Shown: positions 17,086 to 25,959 of the stretch, piece by piece
Numbering within the stretch: position 1 is the stretch's first letter
How the letters are laid out: each line of letters opens with the position of its first letter
Assembly (NCBI GenBank): GCA_031399025.1
Contig: JANNOJ010000050.1
Coordinates: 1 to 64,000, forward strand
DNA length: 64,000 bases
Direction: 5' to 3'
Source of the DNA: CBDBZL01 sp031399025
Lineage (GTDB): Bacteria > Pseudomonadota > Alphaproteobacteria > Sphingomonadales > Sphingomonadaceae
Position numbers and translations under genes: made by a program
Notes under the pieces: generated by a model
What the model was told of the DNA's origin: nothing
Databases searched by the model: none
What the model saw: only the letters and a program-made list of their open reading frames with translations

Positions 17086-19395
17086 TTAAACACTTAAGCT
17101 GATGGTAACCTTACGTGACCTGTCCCCGAACTGGACAGCATCCTCGAGCGGCACCGGACGGCAGATTCCGAACCCCTGCGCGAGCGTACAACCGGCGTTG
17201 CGGAGCAAATTCAGCGTCGCTGCATCCTCCACCCCTTCGGCCACGATCGAAATGCGCAAGAGGCGGCCAAGTTCGAGGATGCTGCGCACGATCGCCATCG
17301 CCTTGGGATCCTTGCCGAGCTGATCGATGAAGATGCGGTCGATCTTGAGTTCGCCGAATGGCAGCCGCATCAGCGCCTCCATGCTCGCCGCTCCCACGCC
17401 GAAATCATCCATCGAGACGCTCATCCCCAAGACCGTCAGCTGCTGCAAATGGGTCCGGGCGACATCCATGTCGGAGATCCGGTAGGTTTCGGTGATCTCG
17501 AGAACCAGGCGGCGGGGGTCGATGCCCGATTCGTCCAGGACATCGCGGACCATGGCCACAATCCCGCGGTCATGGAGCAGCGTTGCCGATATGTTCACCG
17601 CGATCGAGACAGCCGAGCCGTTTTGTGCAAGGGTGGTGAGCGAACGGCAAGCCTCGCTAAGGACGTGCCGGGTCAGATGGCCCATCCGACCGGTTTCTTC
17701 ACACTGCCGGATGAAGCTGTCCGGGGGGATCATCCCGCGCACCGGATCGCGCCAGCGGACCAGAGCCTCCAGGCCAACCATCTCGCCGGTGTCGGTGCGG
17801 ATCTTGGGCTGGTAGACGAGAAAGATTTCGCCGTTATCCAGCGCGGCGTCGATGCGCGCCTGCAGCGATATATTCCAGATCAGTTCCTCATCGCTCTTGG
17901 TCTCGGCGATGAGGATCGGCAGGTAGGTCTCGGTCGTGCGCTCGGCGGCAGCCAGGGCATTGGCCAGGCGCCGGGCGACATCGGGGCTGGGGCCGATGTC
18001 CACGCCGAAGGTCATGCCCACGTCGACCTGCTCGCCACCGACTTGCAACGGCGAAGCGAACAGCGCCCGTAAGCCTTCGAGATGATCTTCGATAAGCGTC
18101 GGGTCGCTCTCTGACATACACCAGGCGACCGCGTGTCCCGGTCCCTGGTAGATCTTCATCTCTGGGGCGGCGGCGTTGAGGCGGTCGATGATGCGCAGCA
18201 CGTATTCGGTGTGCAGTTCGCCCGGCAGCGATTGGCGCACTTCCTCGAACCGGTGCATCTTGGCGACAATGATGGCCGGGTGCGCACGCGAAACCTGCTT
18301 GTCGGCCTCGAGCGCGGCGAAGGTCGGCAGGCCCGTGTCCTGATCGACAAACAAGATCTCTTTTTTCCACCGCGAGCGCAACCTGAAGGCGAGGTAGGAG
18401 AGCAGGAGCAATGACAGCCCGCTCACACTCGCGCGCACGCCAAGCTGCGTGGTTATCCCGATGCATGCGGGAAGGCCCAGGATGACGCAGGCATAGGTCA
18501 TGCGTCGGGCGAGGGGGCGCTCCCATACTGCAGACAGGAGCAGCAGCGTAAATCCGACGACCAGCAGGGTGTAACTGGATAGCGAACGGGTGTAGCCTGC
18601 TTTCAGGGTCTCGGCCCCGTAGATGTGCAGCAGTCCCCCCGGGATGCCGATGTATCCCGGAATGTTGTACTGCGACCCTGGTGCGGCTTGGCCGATCACG
18701 ATCTTCTTGCCGGCGAAGTGCGCGGCGAGGTCTACCGGCCCGGCATTGACCAGTGCTTCGAGGCGTACCGAGGGGATGGATTCAATCCTGAAACTGTAAT
18801 TGACGGGGAAGTCGGGTTCGCTGCCTGCAGACGCACCGGCCAGCGAAGCGGCAGCACTTGGCAGCGCGCTCCCCTCATACGTGACGGCGAAGGGCATTTG
18901 CCACACTATGCCCAGGAAATCGAACACGCGGTCGCCGCCGACCTGGGCCACCCCGCGTCCGACTGCGTCAACGTTTTCCTCAAGCCTGACATCGGCATTG
19001 CTCAAGCCGTTGACCAAATTGCGCACGAGATATGCATCGCCATCGAAGCTGCGAAGCGCCAGGTTGAGAGTCTGGTCGCTAGTGCCGCGCGATTCCTGCT
19101 CGAAGGCCATATCGAGATAGACGCTGTGGGCTCCGGCCCGCTTCAGGTTTCGAATTGCCAGCGCGAGTTCCTCGCGCCGCTGCGGAAAGTCAGGGTCGGC
19201 CAAATCCTTATCGGCTCCGACGAAGACTATGCTGCCGGAAGCTTCGAAACCGGCCAAGCGGTGTTGCCAGGCCCACACCATCTGGTCGATGGGAGCGAAT
19301 ACCTCCAAGACCATCAGAAACAGCGCAATCAGCCCCGACCACGCTACCTGGCGCAGCCGTTCGCTTCTCCGCTTGCGATCCTGTACGACGGTCAT
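17086..19395 (-). CDS. CHASE2 - degenerate GGDEF - EAL protein (putative c-di-GMP phosphodiesterase)
   Basis: 769 residues from ATG 19395, with AAGGAA upstream. A membrane segment near residues 17-33 leads into an extracytoplasmic CHASE2 sensor domain (about 45-285, with VYLDMAFEQESRGTSDQTLNLAL). Three membrane helices follow (about 290-355). The next 150 residues resemble a GGDEF domain (DQDTGLPTFAALEAD) but carry no GGDEF motif, so no cyclase activity is expected. The EAL domain keeps its metal and base residues: GLEALVRW, VNIS, LEITETY, MDDFGVGAAS, LKIDRIF, VAEGVED and AQGFGICRP. Loop 6 reads DFGVG instead of DFGTG. It probably degrades c-di-GMP in response to a periplasmic signal. Confidence 0.88.
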   Translation of the reverse strand: MTVVQDRKRRSERLRQVAWSGLIALFLMVLEVFAPIDQMVWAWQHRLAGFEASGSIVFVGADKDLADPDFPQRREELALAIRNLKRAGAHSVYLDMAFEQESRGTSDQTLNLALRSFDGDAYLVRNLVNGLSNADVRLEENVDAVGRGVAQVGGDRVFDFLGIVWQMPFAVTYEGSALPSAAASLAGASAGSEPDFPVNYSFRIESIPSVRLEALVNAGPVDLAAHFAGKKIVIGQAAPGSQYNIPGYIGIPGGLLHIYGAETLKAGYTRSLSSYTLLVVGFTLLLLSAVWERPLARRMTYACVILGLPACIGITTQLGVRASVSGLSLLLLSYLAFRLRSRWKKEILFVDQDTGLPTFAALEADKQVSRAHPAIIVAKMHRFEEVRQSLPGELHTEYVLRIIDRLNAAAPEMKIYQGPGHAVAWCMSESDPTLIEDHLEGLRALFASPLQVGGEQVDVGMTFGVDIGPSPDVARRLANALAAAERTTETYLPILIAETKSDEELIWNISLQARIDAALDNGEIFLVYQPKIRTDTGEMVGLEALVRWRDPVRGMIPPDSFIRQCEETGRMGHLTRHVLSEACRSLTTLAQNGSAVSIAVNISATLLHDRGIVAMVRDVLDESGIDPRRLVLEITETYRISDMDVARTHLQQLTVLGMSVSMDDFGVGAASMEALMRLPFGELKIDRIFIDQLGKDPKAMAIVRSILELGRLLRISIVAEGVEDAATLNLLRNAGCTLAQGFGICRPVPLEDAVQFGDRSRKVTISLSV

Positions 19396-19691
19396 GGCTT
19401 CCTTGTGTCGCAACCCCGGACGGCCCGCATGGCTGCCCTGCCAGACCGGCATAGCCACCGCTTGGTAAACAAAAGGCTGACGACAGCCTGCCAATCCGGC
19501 CCGACACCCGGCTTTATTGGTTAAAATCTGCCGCGATCGACCTTGCAGCGCGGCACCTTGCACCAAGTTCGGCCTTCGGCCTCGACTCGCGCGGCCCGCA
19601 TCCCTAAACCTCGATCGCCGCCCGCAACCGCCCCGCCGCCTCGCCGGCGCTGCAGGAACAACCCCGCGCCACCGCCGTAAGGACCGCCCGC

Positions 19692-20357
19692 ATGAAGCTG
19701 ATCATCGGCAACAAGAACTATTCGAGCTGGTCGTTGCGCGGCTGGCTGGCGGCCAAGCAGTCGGGCCTCGCCTTCGAGGAGCTCACCGTCCATATCGACG
19801 GTGACGACTGGCAGGCGCTCCGGCGCGAGCAGGGCGAGTTCCGCCCCTCGGCGGGCAAAGTGCCGGTATTGTGGGACGGCGAGGTGGTGGTGTGGGACAG
19901 CCTCGCCATCCTGGAATACCTCTCCGACAAGGTGGGCCGCGACCGCTACTGGCCCAAGGACGAGGCCGCGCGCGGCATGGCAAGGGCGACGGTTGCGGAA
20001 ATGCACTCCTCCTACCTCGCGCTGCGCCGGCAGTGCCCGATGAACATCCGCAAGCGCCTGGCGGTGGAGCTGTCCGACGAGACCCGGCGCGATATGGTTC
20101 GCATCCTGGGCCTGTGGGCCGAGGCGCGGGCGCGGTTCGGCAAGGGCGGGCCGTTCCTGTTCGGCACCTTCGGTGCGGCCGACATCTTCTATGCGCCCGT
20201 CGTCTGCCGATTCATCACCTACGGCATCGGCGTGCCCGGTTTCGCCCAGGCCTACATGCAGGCGGTACGGGAACACGACTGGATGCGGGCCTGGGTGGCC
20301 GCCGCGCAGGAGGAGGAGTGGACCATCTCGCAGTTCGAAGTGGCCGAAAAGGTTTGA
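19692..20357 (+). CDS. glutathione S-transferase family protein
   Basis: 221 residues from ATG 19692. The N-terminal thioredoxin-like domain has IGNKNYSSWSLRGWLA (the catalytic Ser lies in the NYSSWS segment), GKVPVL and WDSLAILEYL. The C-terminal helical domain contains FGAADIFYAPVVCRF. It resembles the maleylacetoacetate isomerase/YfcF-like group. The substrate is unknown. It is transcribed alone. The 296 bases before it hold no recognisable gene. Confidence 0.88.
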   Translation: MKLIIGNKNYSSWSLRGWLAAKQSGLAFEELTVHIDGDDWQALRREQGEFRPSAGKVPVLWDGEVVVWDSLAILEYLSDKVGRDRYWPKDEAARGMARATVAEMHSSYLALRRQCPMNIRKRLAVELSDETRRDMVRILGLWAEARARFGKGGPFLFGTFGAADIFYAPVVCRFITYGIGVPGFAQAYMQAVREHDWMRAWVAAAQEEEWTISQFEVAEKV

Positions 20358-20531
20358 AATCAGGCGAATGCACCATTCTTGGCTAATGCGGCACGGTTGC
20401 AGTCGAACGGATCGTTAGTCTTTGGGTGTTGGACGATCGTGACGGAATTAACACACGTCATTGCGCGCTGTTCTTTCCAGAGGTAACTTCTTCCAGGAAG
20501 GCGGCCTCGCGCCTCGTCGAAGGGGATCGCA

Positions 20532-21200
20532 ATGAAACAGCTGCGCACCTGCCTGATCGCCGCCTTTACGCTCTGCGTGGCCACGCCCGCGTCGGCGACT
20601 TGGCAAACTTACTACTTCAAGGCCGAGGGCTTTGCCGAGGGTGCCACCTTCACGGGCACGTTCGAGGGTTACGACCATTTCAACTATTACGATTACTACA
20701 AGGACGGCTGGATCTACATCAGTGAGTACACGAACCTGTCCGGCAGCTTCAGCGGCAACTCGCTGGTGCCGGCGATCACGTTCGATCAGTCCCATGTCGT
20801 TTATCTTGGCTACGATCTCGACGGCATCATCGGCGATTCTCCGCCCGCGGACCTGCCGGAATGGGGGCTCGTCGACGAGGCCATGGTGCTCGAAGACTTC
20901 GCAATGGGCGATGACTACGATCACGATCACGCCTTCTCGGCGAGCGGCAGCGGGGTCGGTATCTACCGCTACGATTTTGCGACGGAGACGAGCCATTCGG
21001 ACTTCAGCTCGCAGCTGCTGCGAGTAAGCCTGACCCCATTCACCGACGATCCGCCCGCCGCGATCCCCGAGCCGGAAAGCTGGGCCATGATGCTGTTGGG
21101 CTTCGGCGCGATCGGCACCCTGTTGCGCCGGCGCAGGGCTATCCCGCCAACGCCCGCATTCGGCCGCTCCTCATCTTCCAGCCAGGGAGTAAGAATGTGA
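20532..21200 (+). CDS. PEP-CTERM sorted exported protein (first of a tandem pair)
   Basis: 222 residues with a Sec signal peptide (cleavage near ASA, residue 23). The passenger is Tyr/Asp-rich (YDHFNYYDYYKDGW, MGDDYDHDHAF). The C-terminal sorting signal IPEPESWAMMLLGFGAIGTLLRRRR consists of a PEP motif, a membrane helix and an Arg cluster. Exosortase systems process such proteins for the outer surface; no exosortase is in this window. About 20 residues follow the Arg cluster, which is unusual. The stop overlaps the next gene as GTGA, and those extra codons carry its ribosome binding site. Confidence 0.88.
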   Translation: MKQLRTCLIAAFTLCVATPASATWQTYYFKAEGFAEGATFTGTFEGYDHFNYYDYYKDGWIYISEYTNLSGSFSGNSLVPAITFDQSHVVYLGYDLDGIIGDSPPADLPEWGLVDEAMVLEDFAMGDDYDHDHAFSASGSGVGIYRYDFATETSHSDFSSQLLRVSLTPFTDDPPAAIPEPESWAMMLLGFGAIGTLLRRRRAIPPTPAFGRSSSSSQGVRM

Positions 21201-21850
21201 AAATCTCGCCAGTGATGCTCGTGACAGCGGCCGCATTCACGTTGTCCGCGCCTGTCTCAGCCGCGAGGTTCGTTTTCTCAGGCTCGGGATTTTCCGGCAG
21301 CGGATCGTACGAGGGCTTCTTCGAAGCGAGCGACCTCAACCTGGATGGATGGATAACTTATGACGAAATAGTTACAGTCTTCGATTTCGATGCATGCTTC
21401 TCCGGGAGCGCGACGGTGCCCTCTTTCTGCACCTCCGCCTATGCCGAGGGCGGCCTGATCGACTTGGCCTATGACATGGACGGCCTGCTGGGAAACGACC
21501 CGATGGAGCGCCTGGTGGCCTCGGGCGGATATACCCTGGAGGGGCCGATCGATTCGTTCAGCGCCCAGTGGCAGGGGGTTTGCGACGCAATCACGCTGTG
21601 CGGACACGTTGCCTATACCGATGAAGAATTCGGCGACCCGGACGGCAGCGGAGGCCCGGTCTACGAGTACTTCTCCGATTCGACTCCGCGGGCGTTAGTC
21701 GTCTACTCCGACACTCCGGCCGTCCCGGAGCCTGCAAGCTGGGCCCTGCTGCTCGTGGGTTTGGGAGCGGTCGGCGGGATGATCCGCCGGCGCCAGAGAA
21801 CGCGGCGCGGCCTGACCGTTCAAGTCGAACGGGCGTCATTCGAATGGTGA
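21197..21850 (+). CDS. PEP-CTERM sorted exported protein (second of a tandem pair)
   Basis: 217 residues from GTG 21197, translationally coupled to the previous PEP-CTERM gene. A signal peptide ends near VSA (residue 22). The passenger (FSGSGSYEGFFEASDLNLDGWITYDEI) follows the same design as its neighbour (FTGTFEG..., DGWIYISEY), so the two are likely diverged paralogues. The C-terminal signal is VPEPASWALLLVGLGAVGGMIRRR. Again about 16 residues extend beyond the Arg cluster, overlapping the 3' end of the convergent cupin gene by 15 bases. Confidence 0.87.
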   Translation: MKISPVMLVTAAAFTLSAPVSAARFVFSGSGFSGSGSYEGFFEASDLNLDGWITYDEIVTVFDFDACFSGSATVPSFCTSAYAEGGLIDLAYDMDGLLGNDPMERLVASGGYTLEGPIDSFSAQWQGVCDAITLCGHVAYTDEEFGDPDGSGGPVYEYFSDSTPRALVVYSDTPAVPEPASWALLLVGLGAVGGMIRRRQRTRRGLTVQVERASFEW

Positions 21851-22303
21851 CCCATTCTTGCGGGTGAAGCCTGCCGGTCCGAACAGCATGTCGATATCGG
21901 AATAAGCGCCGCTGTCGGCCGTATCGGCGCCCGCGCTCACCACCACGAAGACGCACTCCGCCTCGCAGCGATTCTGCAGGTGGTGCCCGTTATGCACCCC
22001 GCGCGGAAAGGCGGCGATCTCGCCGGCGCGCAGCAGCGTCTCGCCGCCGGTCTCGGGGTTGGCATCCTCCACCAGGACCGCCTCACCCTGCAGCACGATC
22101 ACCAGTTCATCCGCCTCGCGGTGCCAGTGGCGCTGCGAGGACCAGGCGCCCGGCTGCAGCACCACGTGGCTCGCGCCCATCCGCGTCAGCCCGGCGGCCG
22201 GCGCGAGGCGGCGATACCAGCGCCCGGCCACCGCCTCGGCGTAGGGCGGCGGGTAGCCTGTGCGATTGGTCAGGGGAATGGTTGCGAGGTCGATCTTGGG
22301 CAT
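21836..22303 (-). CDS. cupin domain protein
   Basis: 155 residues from ATG 22303. A single beta-barrel cupin: motif 1 around HWHREADELVIVLQGEAVL (metal ligands H, H, E), motif 2 around FPRGVHNGHHLQN. The start ATIPLTNRTGYPPPYAEAVAGRWYRRL and the end DIDMLFGPAGFTRKNG resemble cupins often annotated as sugar- or auxin-binding-like. The function is unknown. Its 3' end overlaps the PEP-CTERM gene from the other strand. Confidence 0.85.
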   Translation of the reverse strand: MPKIDLATIPLTNRTGYPPPYAEAVAGRWYRRLAPAAGLTRMGASHVVLQPGAWSSQRHWHREADELVIVLQGEAVLVEDANPETGGETLLRAGEIAAFPRGVHNGHHLQNRCEAECVFVVVSAGADTADSGAYSDIDMLFGPAGFTRKNGSPFE

Positions 22304-22358
22304 GAGGGCTTCGGTCTCCCGCTGGAATCCGCACACGTCTTGCTCTAGCCCGGCTGCA

Positions 22359-23507
22359 ATGCCGCATCCGGATCAGGTTGTCGAATATGCCGAGGCGCTG
22401 CTCGGCTGTGAGAGTATCACGCCCGCACGCGGCGAAGTGTTCGCTCGGCTCGAGGCGATGCTGGCGCCGCTCGGTTTCGCCGTCCACCGCTTCCTCGCCG
22501 GCGAGCAAGCGGGAGCGGCCGGCCCGGTCGAGAACCTGTTCGCCATCCGCACCGGCGCCCCCGGCGCGCGGCACTTCGCGTTTGCCGGTCATCTCGACGT
22601 GGTGCCGCCGGGCCCGGGCTGGAGCACCGCGCCGTTTGTGCCCGAACGCCGCAGTGCGCCGGGGGGCGAACTGCTCTACGGACGCGGGGCGGTCGATATG
22701 AAAGGCGCCATCGCCGCCATGGTCGCAGCGGTAGCCGAGTTCCCGCGCGCGGCCGGCACGCTGAGCTTCATCATCACCGGCGACGAAGAGGGCGAGGCGG
22801 TCTACGGCACCCGCGCGTTGATCGATCACATCCGCGCCGCCGGCACACTGCCCGATCTGTGCCTCGTGGGCGAGCCCACCAGCGTCCACCGCCTGGGCGA
22901 TACGATGAAGATCGGCCGCCGCGGCTCGCTCAACGTCCGGCTCGAGGTGGCGGGGGTGCAGGGCCACGTCGCCTACCCGCAGCTGGCGCGCAATCCCGTC
23001 CCCGCGCTGGTCGCCATGCTGGCCGAACTCGACGCGCTGGAGCTCGACGACGGCACCGCCTGGTTCCAGCCATCCAATCTCGAGATCACCGAGATCGCGG
23101 TGCCAAACCCGGCCGCCAACATGATCCCGGGCCTTGCCGGCGCGCGGCTCTCGGTGCGCTTCAACGACCGCCACAGCGGCGCTGCCCTGGCGGCGCGGAT
23201 CGCCGCCATCGCCGCCCGCCACGGGGGCACTGCGCGGCCGGTGATCTCGGGCGAGCCCTTCCTCACCCCGCCCGGAGCATTCTCGACGCTGGTCGCCGCG
23301 GCGGTCGAAGCGGAGACCGGCCTCACCCCCGAGGCGTCCACCAGCGGCGGCACCTCCGACGCGCGCTTCCTCAAGGATGTGTGCCCGGTCATCGAGTTCG
23401 GCCTGGTCAACGCCACCATGCACAAGGTGGACGAGGCGGTGGCCATCGCCGACCTCGAAGCCCTGGTGCGCATCTACCGCCGCATCGCGCTCGCGGCCCT
23501 CAGCTAG
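22359..23507 (+). CDS. dapE: succinyl-diaminopimelate desuccinylase
   Basis: 382 residues from ATG 22359. An M20 dinuclear zinc peptidase-like enzyme that removes succinate from N-succinyl-L,L-diaminopimelate in lysine and cell-wall precursor synthesis. Metal and active-site motifs are in order: HLDVVPPG, GRGAVDMKG, TGDEEGE, GEPTS, GHVAYPQLARNP in the dimerisation lid, and TSGGTSDARF near the end with the last metal His in NATMHKVDE. It lies a few kilobases from dapB. Confidence 0.95.
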   Translation: MPHPDQVVEYAEALLGCESITPARGEVFARLEAMLAPLGFAVHRFLAGEQAGAAGPVENLFAIRTGAPGARHFAFAGHLDVVPPGPGWSTAPFVPERRSAPGGELLYGRGAVDMKGAIAAMVAAVAEFPRAAGTLSFIITGDEEGEAVYGTRALIDHIRAAGTLPDLCLVGEPTSVHRLGDTMKIGRRGSLNVRLEVAGVQGHVAYPQLARNPVPALVAMLAELDALELDDGTAWFQPSNLEITEIAVPNPAANMIPGLAGARLSVRFNDRHSGAALAARIAAIAARHGGTARPVISGEPFLTPPGAFSTLVAAAVEAETGLTPEASTSGGTSDARFLKDVCPVIEFGLVNATMHKVDEAVAIADLEALVRIYRRIALAALS

Positions 23508-23582
23508 GCGCGGCCCCTCGACCGCTCCGGCAGGCTTCGCTACTCTGGTGATCTTCAACCACAATCACGGGCGCCGCCGACC

Positions 23583-24983
23583 ATGACCACCGACGCCGCC
23601 GACCCCCGCTCCGGTGACCCCCGCTCCGCAGCTATGGCCGAGATCGCCCGCGAATCCGCGCCGCATGGCCAGGGCCGCCTGCAATGGCGCATCCTCATCG
23701 GCTTCGTCGCCGGCCTTGCCTTCGGGCTGCTGGCCTATGTCGCGGCCCCCGGCGCGGCCTGGGTGGAAACCATCGTCACCTATGTCACCGGCCCCATTGG
23801 CCAGATCTTCCTGCGCCTGTTGTTCATGCTGGTCATCCCGCTGCTGTTCAGCGCGCTGGTGGTGGGCATCGCCGACATGGGCGAGATCCGCTCGCTGAAG
23901 AGCATCGGCATCCGCACGCTGGTCTACACCGTGGTGGTCTCGACCATTTCGGTGGTCATCGCGCTGGCGGTGGTCAACCTGCTGCGCCCCGGCGCCGGGG
24001 TCGATCCGGCGGCGGCGCAGGAATTGCTGGCGCAGGGCGGAGCGGGCGCGGCCAGCATCGTCGAGGCTTCGACGGCCAGCGAGGCGGGGGTCAATCAGTT
24101 CATCGCCATCGTCCCGTCCAACCTCTTCGCGGCGATGGCCGATAACGACATCCTGGCGGTCATGTTCTTCGCCCTGTTCTTCGGGATCGGCCTGCTGCTG
24201 GTGCGAACCCCGCGCACCGCCAAGCTCAAGGACGGCATCGAGGGCCTGTTCGAAGTGGCGATGCGGCTCATCGGCATCGTCATCCAGCTCGCCCCCATCG
24301 CCATCTTCTGCTTCATGTTCAACCTTGCCGCGCAGTTCGGCTGGGACCTGCTGTTCCGGCTCGCCGCCTTCGTGGGCACGGTGCTGCTGGCGCTGGGCTT
24401 GCAGACCTTCGTGGTGTTCCCCACGCTGCTGGCGACGCTGGGGCGCAAGAACCCGCTCACCTTCTTCAGCCAGACGCGCGAGGCGAGCGTGATGGCGTTC
24501 GCCACCGCCAGCTCCAACGCCACCCTGCCGGCCGCGCTGCGCGTGGCCCATACCCAGCTCCGGCTGCCGCCCAGGATCTCCCGCTTCGTGCTCACGCTGG
24601 GCGCCACCGCCAACCAGAACGGCTCGGCCATGTTCGAGGGGGTCACGGTGCTGTTCCTCGCCCAGTTCTTCGGCGTGGAGCTGAGCCTGGGCGATCAGGC
24701 GGGCGTCATGCTGGTGTGCATCCTGGCGGGCATCGGCACCGCAGGCGTGCCCGGCGGCACGCTGCCGGTGATCGCGCTGATCCTGGCCAGCGTCGAGGTG
24801 CCGCCCGAGGGCATCGGGCTGATCCTGGGGGTCGATCGCTTCCTCGACATGTGCCGCACGACCGTCAACGTGATGGGCGATCTGGTGGCCGCGCAGGTCA
24901 TCACCGCCACCAGCCGAGATGACCTGGGCCGCGATGATCTTGGCGGTGAGGCGGCGGAACCCCTCGCCCCGGCCGCGCCCTAG
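23583..24983 (+). CDS. dicarboxylate/amino acid:cation symporter (DAACS family)
   Basis: 466 residues with the GltP/DctA fold: eight or so membrane helices and two re-entrant hairpins. Hairpin 1 has the serine-rich AFATASSNATLPAAL, helix 7 carries NQNGSAMFE (the NxDGT-type motif), and helix 8 has the substrate-binding DMCRTTVNVMGD. It probably imports C4-dicarboxylates or acidic amino acids with protons or sodium. A hydrophilic tail follows. Exact substrate unknown. Confidence 0.92.
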   Translation: MTTDAADPRSGDPRSAAMAEIARESAPHGQGRLQWRILIGFVAGLAFGLLAYVAAPGAAWVETIVTYVTGPIGQIFLRLLFMLVIPLLFSALVVGIADMGEIRSLKSIGIRTLVYTVVVSTISVVIALAVVNLLRPGAGVDPAAAQELLAQGGAGAASIVEASTASEAGVNQFIAIVPSNLFAAMADNDILAVMFFALFFGIGLLLVRTPRTAKLKDGIEGLFEVAMRLIGIVIQLAPIAIFCFMFNLAAQFGWDLLFRLAAFVGTVLLALGLQTFVVFPTLLATLGRKNPLTFFSQTREASVMAFATASSNATLPAALRVAHTQLRLPPRISRFVLTLGATANQNGSAMFEGVTVLFLAQFFGVELSLGDQAGVMLVCILAGIGTAGVPGGTLPVIALILASVEVPPEGIGLILGVDRFLDMCRTTVNVMGDLVAAQVITATSRDDLGRDDLGGEAAEPLAPAAP

Positions 24984-25198
24984 CCGCCGGGCAGCGCGAT
25001 CGGCTGGAACTGGCCCAGGCCGCGGCTCGGCGCGCGCGAGCCCTCGGATTGCAGCCCGGTGATGATGTCGGCGCGGCACAGCCGGCCGGTCGCGGGCCGT
25101 TCGACCCGCCATGATCCGATCCGCGCAGCATCCGAGGGCCTGCGCGAGATGCTCGAAGTCTTGGCTCTGTCCCCAGGCCAAATGAGCGATGCGGACAT
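24980..25198 (-). CDS. possible 72-residue protein, convergent with the symporter
   Basis: ATG 25198 opens 72 codons with an N-terminal Ser/Arg-rich part and a C-terminal part (GSWRVERPATGRLCRADIITGLQSEGSR...GQFQPIALPGG) that looks less like a shadow than other frames. Its TAG shares the CTAG with the stop of the convergent symporter gene. I do not recognise a family, and no strong ribosome binding site is visible. It could be a small gene or the remnant of one. Confidence 0.3.
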   Translation of the reverse strand: MSASLIWPGDRAKTSSISRRPSDAARIGSWRVERPATGRLCRADIITGLQSEGSRAPSRGLGQFQPIALPGG

Positions 25199-25236
25199 TC
25201 GCGCGGCTGTGGAGCGGATGTCGCCGCCGCAATCGC

Positions 25237-25947
25237 TCAGCTGGCGCGCTGTTCTGCCGCCCTCGCCGGGGTCTTGCCCGCTGGGTTGTGCCGTGGCTTC
25301 ACCAGCACCTTCTGCTTGAAGCGGCACAGCGCCACTACCGGGCAGCGCCAGCACTCGGGCGTACGCGCCTTGCAGGTGTAGCGCCCGTGCAGGATGAGCC
25401 AGTGGTGGGCGTGCAACCGGAACAGCCCGGGCACCCGCTTGTCCAGCACCGCTTCGACCGCCTCGGGGGTCTTGCCCGGCGCCACCCCCGTGCGATTGCC
25501 CACGCGGAACACATGCGTATCGACCGCGAAGGTCTCCTGCCCGAAGGCGACGTTGAGCACCACGTTGGCGGTCTTGCGCCCCACGCCCGGCAGCGCCACC
25601 AGCGCCTCGCGTGTGCCCGGCACCTGCCCGCCGTGCTGCGCCACCAGCGCTTGTGACAGCGCGATCACGTTCTTCGCCTTGGCATTGAACAGCCCGATGG
25701 TCTTGATGTGCGCCCTGAGCCCCTCTTCGCCCAGCAGCACCATCTGCGCGGGCGTCTGCACCTGGCCGAACAGCGCCCGCGTCGCCTTGTTCACCCCCGC
25801 ATCGGTCGCCTGCGCGCTCAGCACCACAGCTACCAGCAGCTGGTAGGTGTTGCCCGCGGCCAGTTCGGTCTGGGGGGCGGGATTGTCCTGCGCCAGCAAA
25901 CGGAAGAACTCGAAGGTCTCCGCCCGGTTGAGGCGCGGCCGCATCAT
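25237..25947 (-). CDS. nth: endonuclease III
   Basis: 236 residues from ATG 25947; GTG 25953 is an alternative. DNA glycosylase/AP lyase for oxidised pyrimidines. The helix-hairpin-helix LPGVGRKTANVVLN with the catalytic Lys and the catalytic Asp in VDTHVFRV are present. The 4Fe-4S cysteines are spaced C-x6-C-x2-C-x5-C (CKARTPECWRCPVVALC). The tail is basic. It starts 12 bases after the channel gene stop, so it is the third gene of a dapB-channel-nth operon. Confidence 0.95.
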   Translation of the reverse strand: MMRPRLNRAETFEFFRLLAQDNPAPQTELAAGNTYQLLVAVVLSAQATDAGVNKATRALFGQVQTPAQMVLLGEEGLRAHIKTIGLFNAKAKNVIALSQALVAQHGGQVPGTREALVALPGVGRKTANVVLNVAFGQETFAVDTHVFRVGNRTGVAPGKTPEAVEAVLDKRVPGLFRLHAHHWLILHGRYTCKARTPECWRCPVVALCRFKQKVLVKPRHNPAGKTPARAAEQRAS

Positions 25948-25959
25948 TCCCACCCCGGC

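Noticed and set aside
20358..20531. Sigma-54 promoter before the PEP-CTERM pair
   Set aside because: GGCAC and TTGC elements are present but separated by only two bases, so the -24/-12 spacing is wrong.
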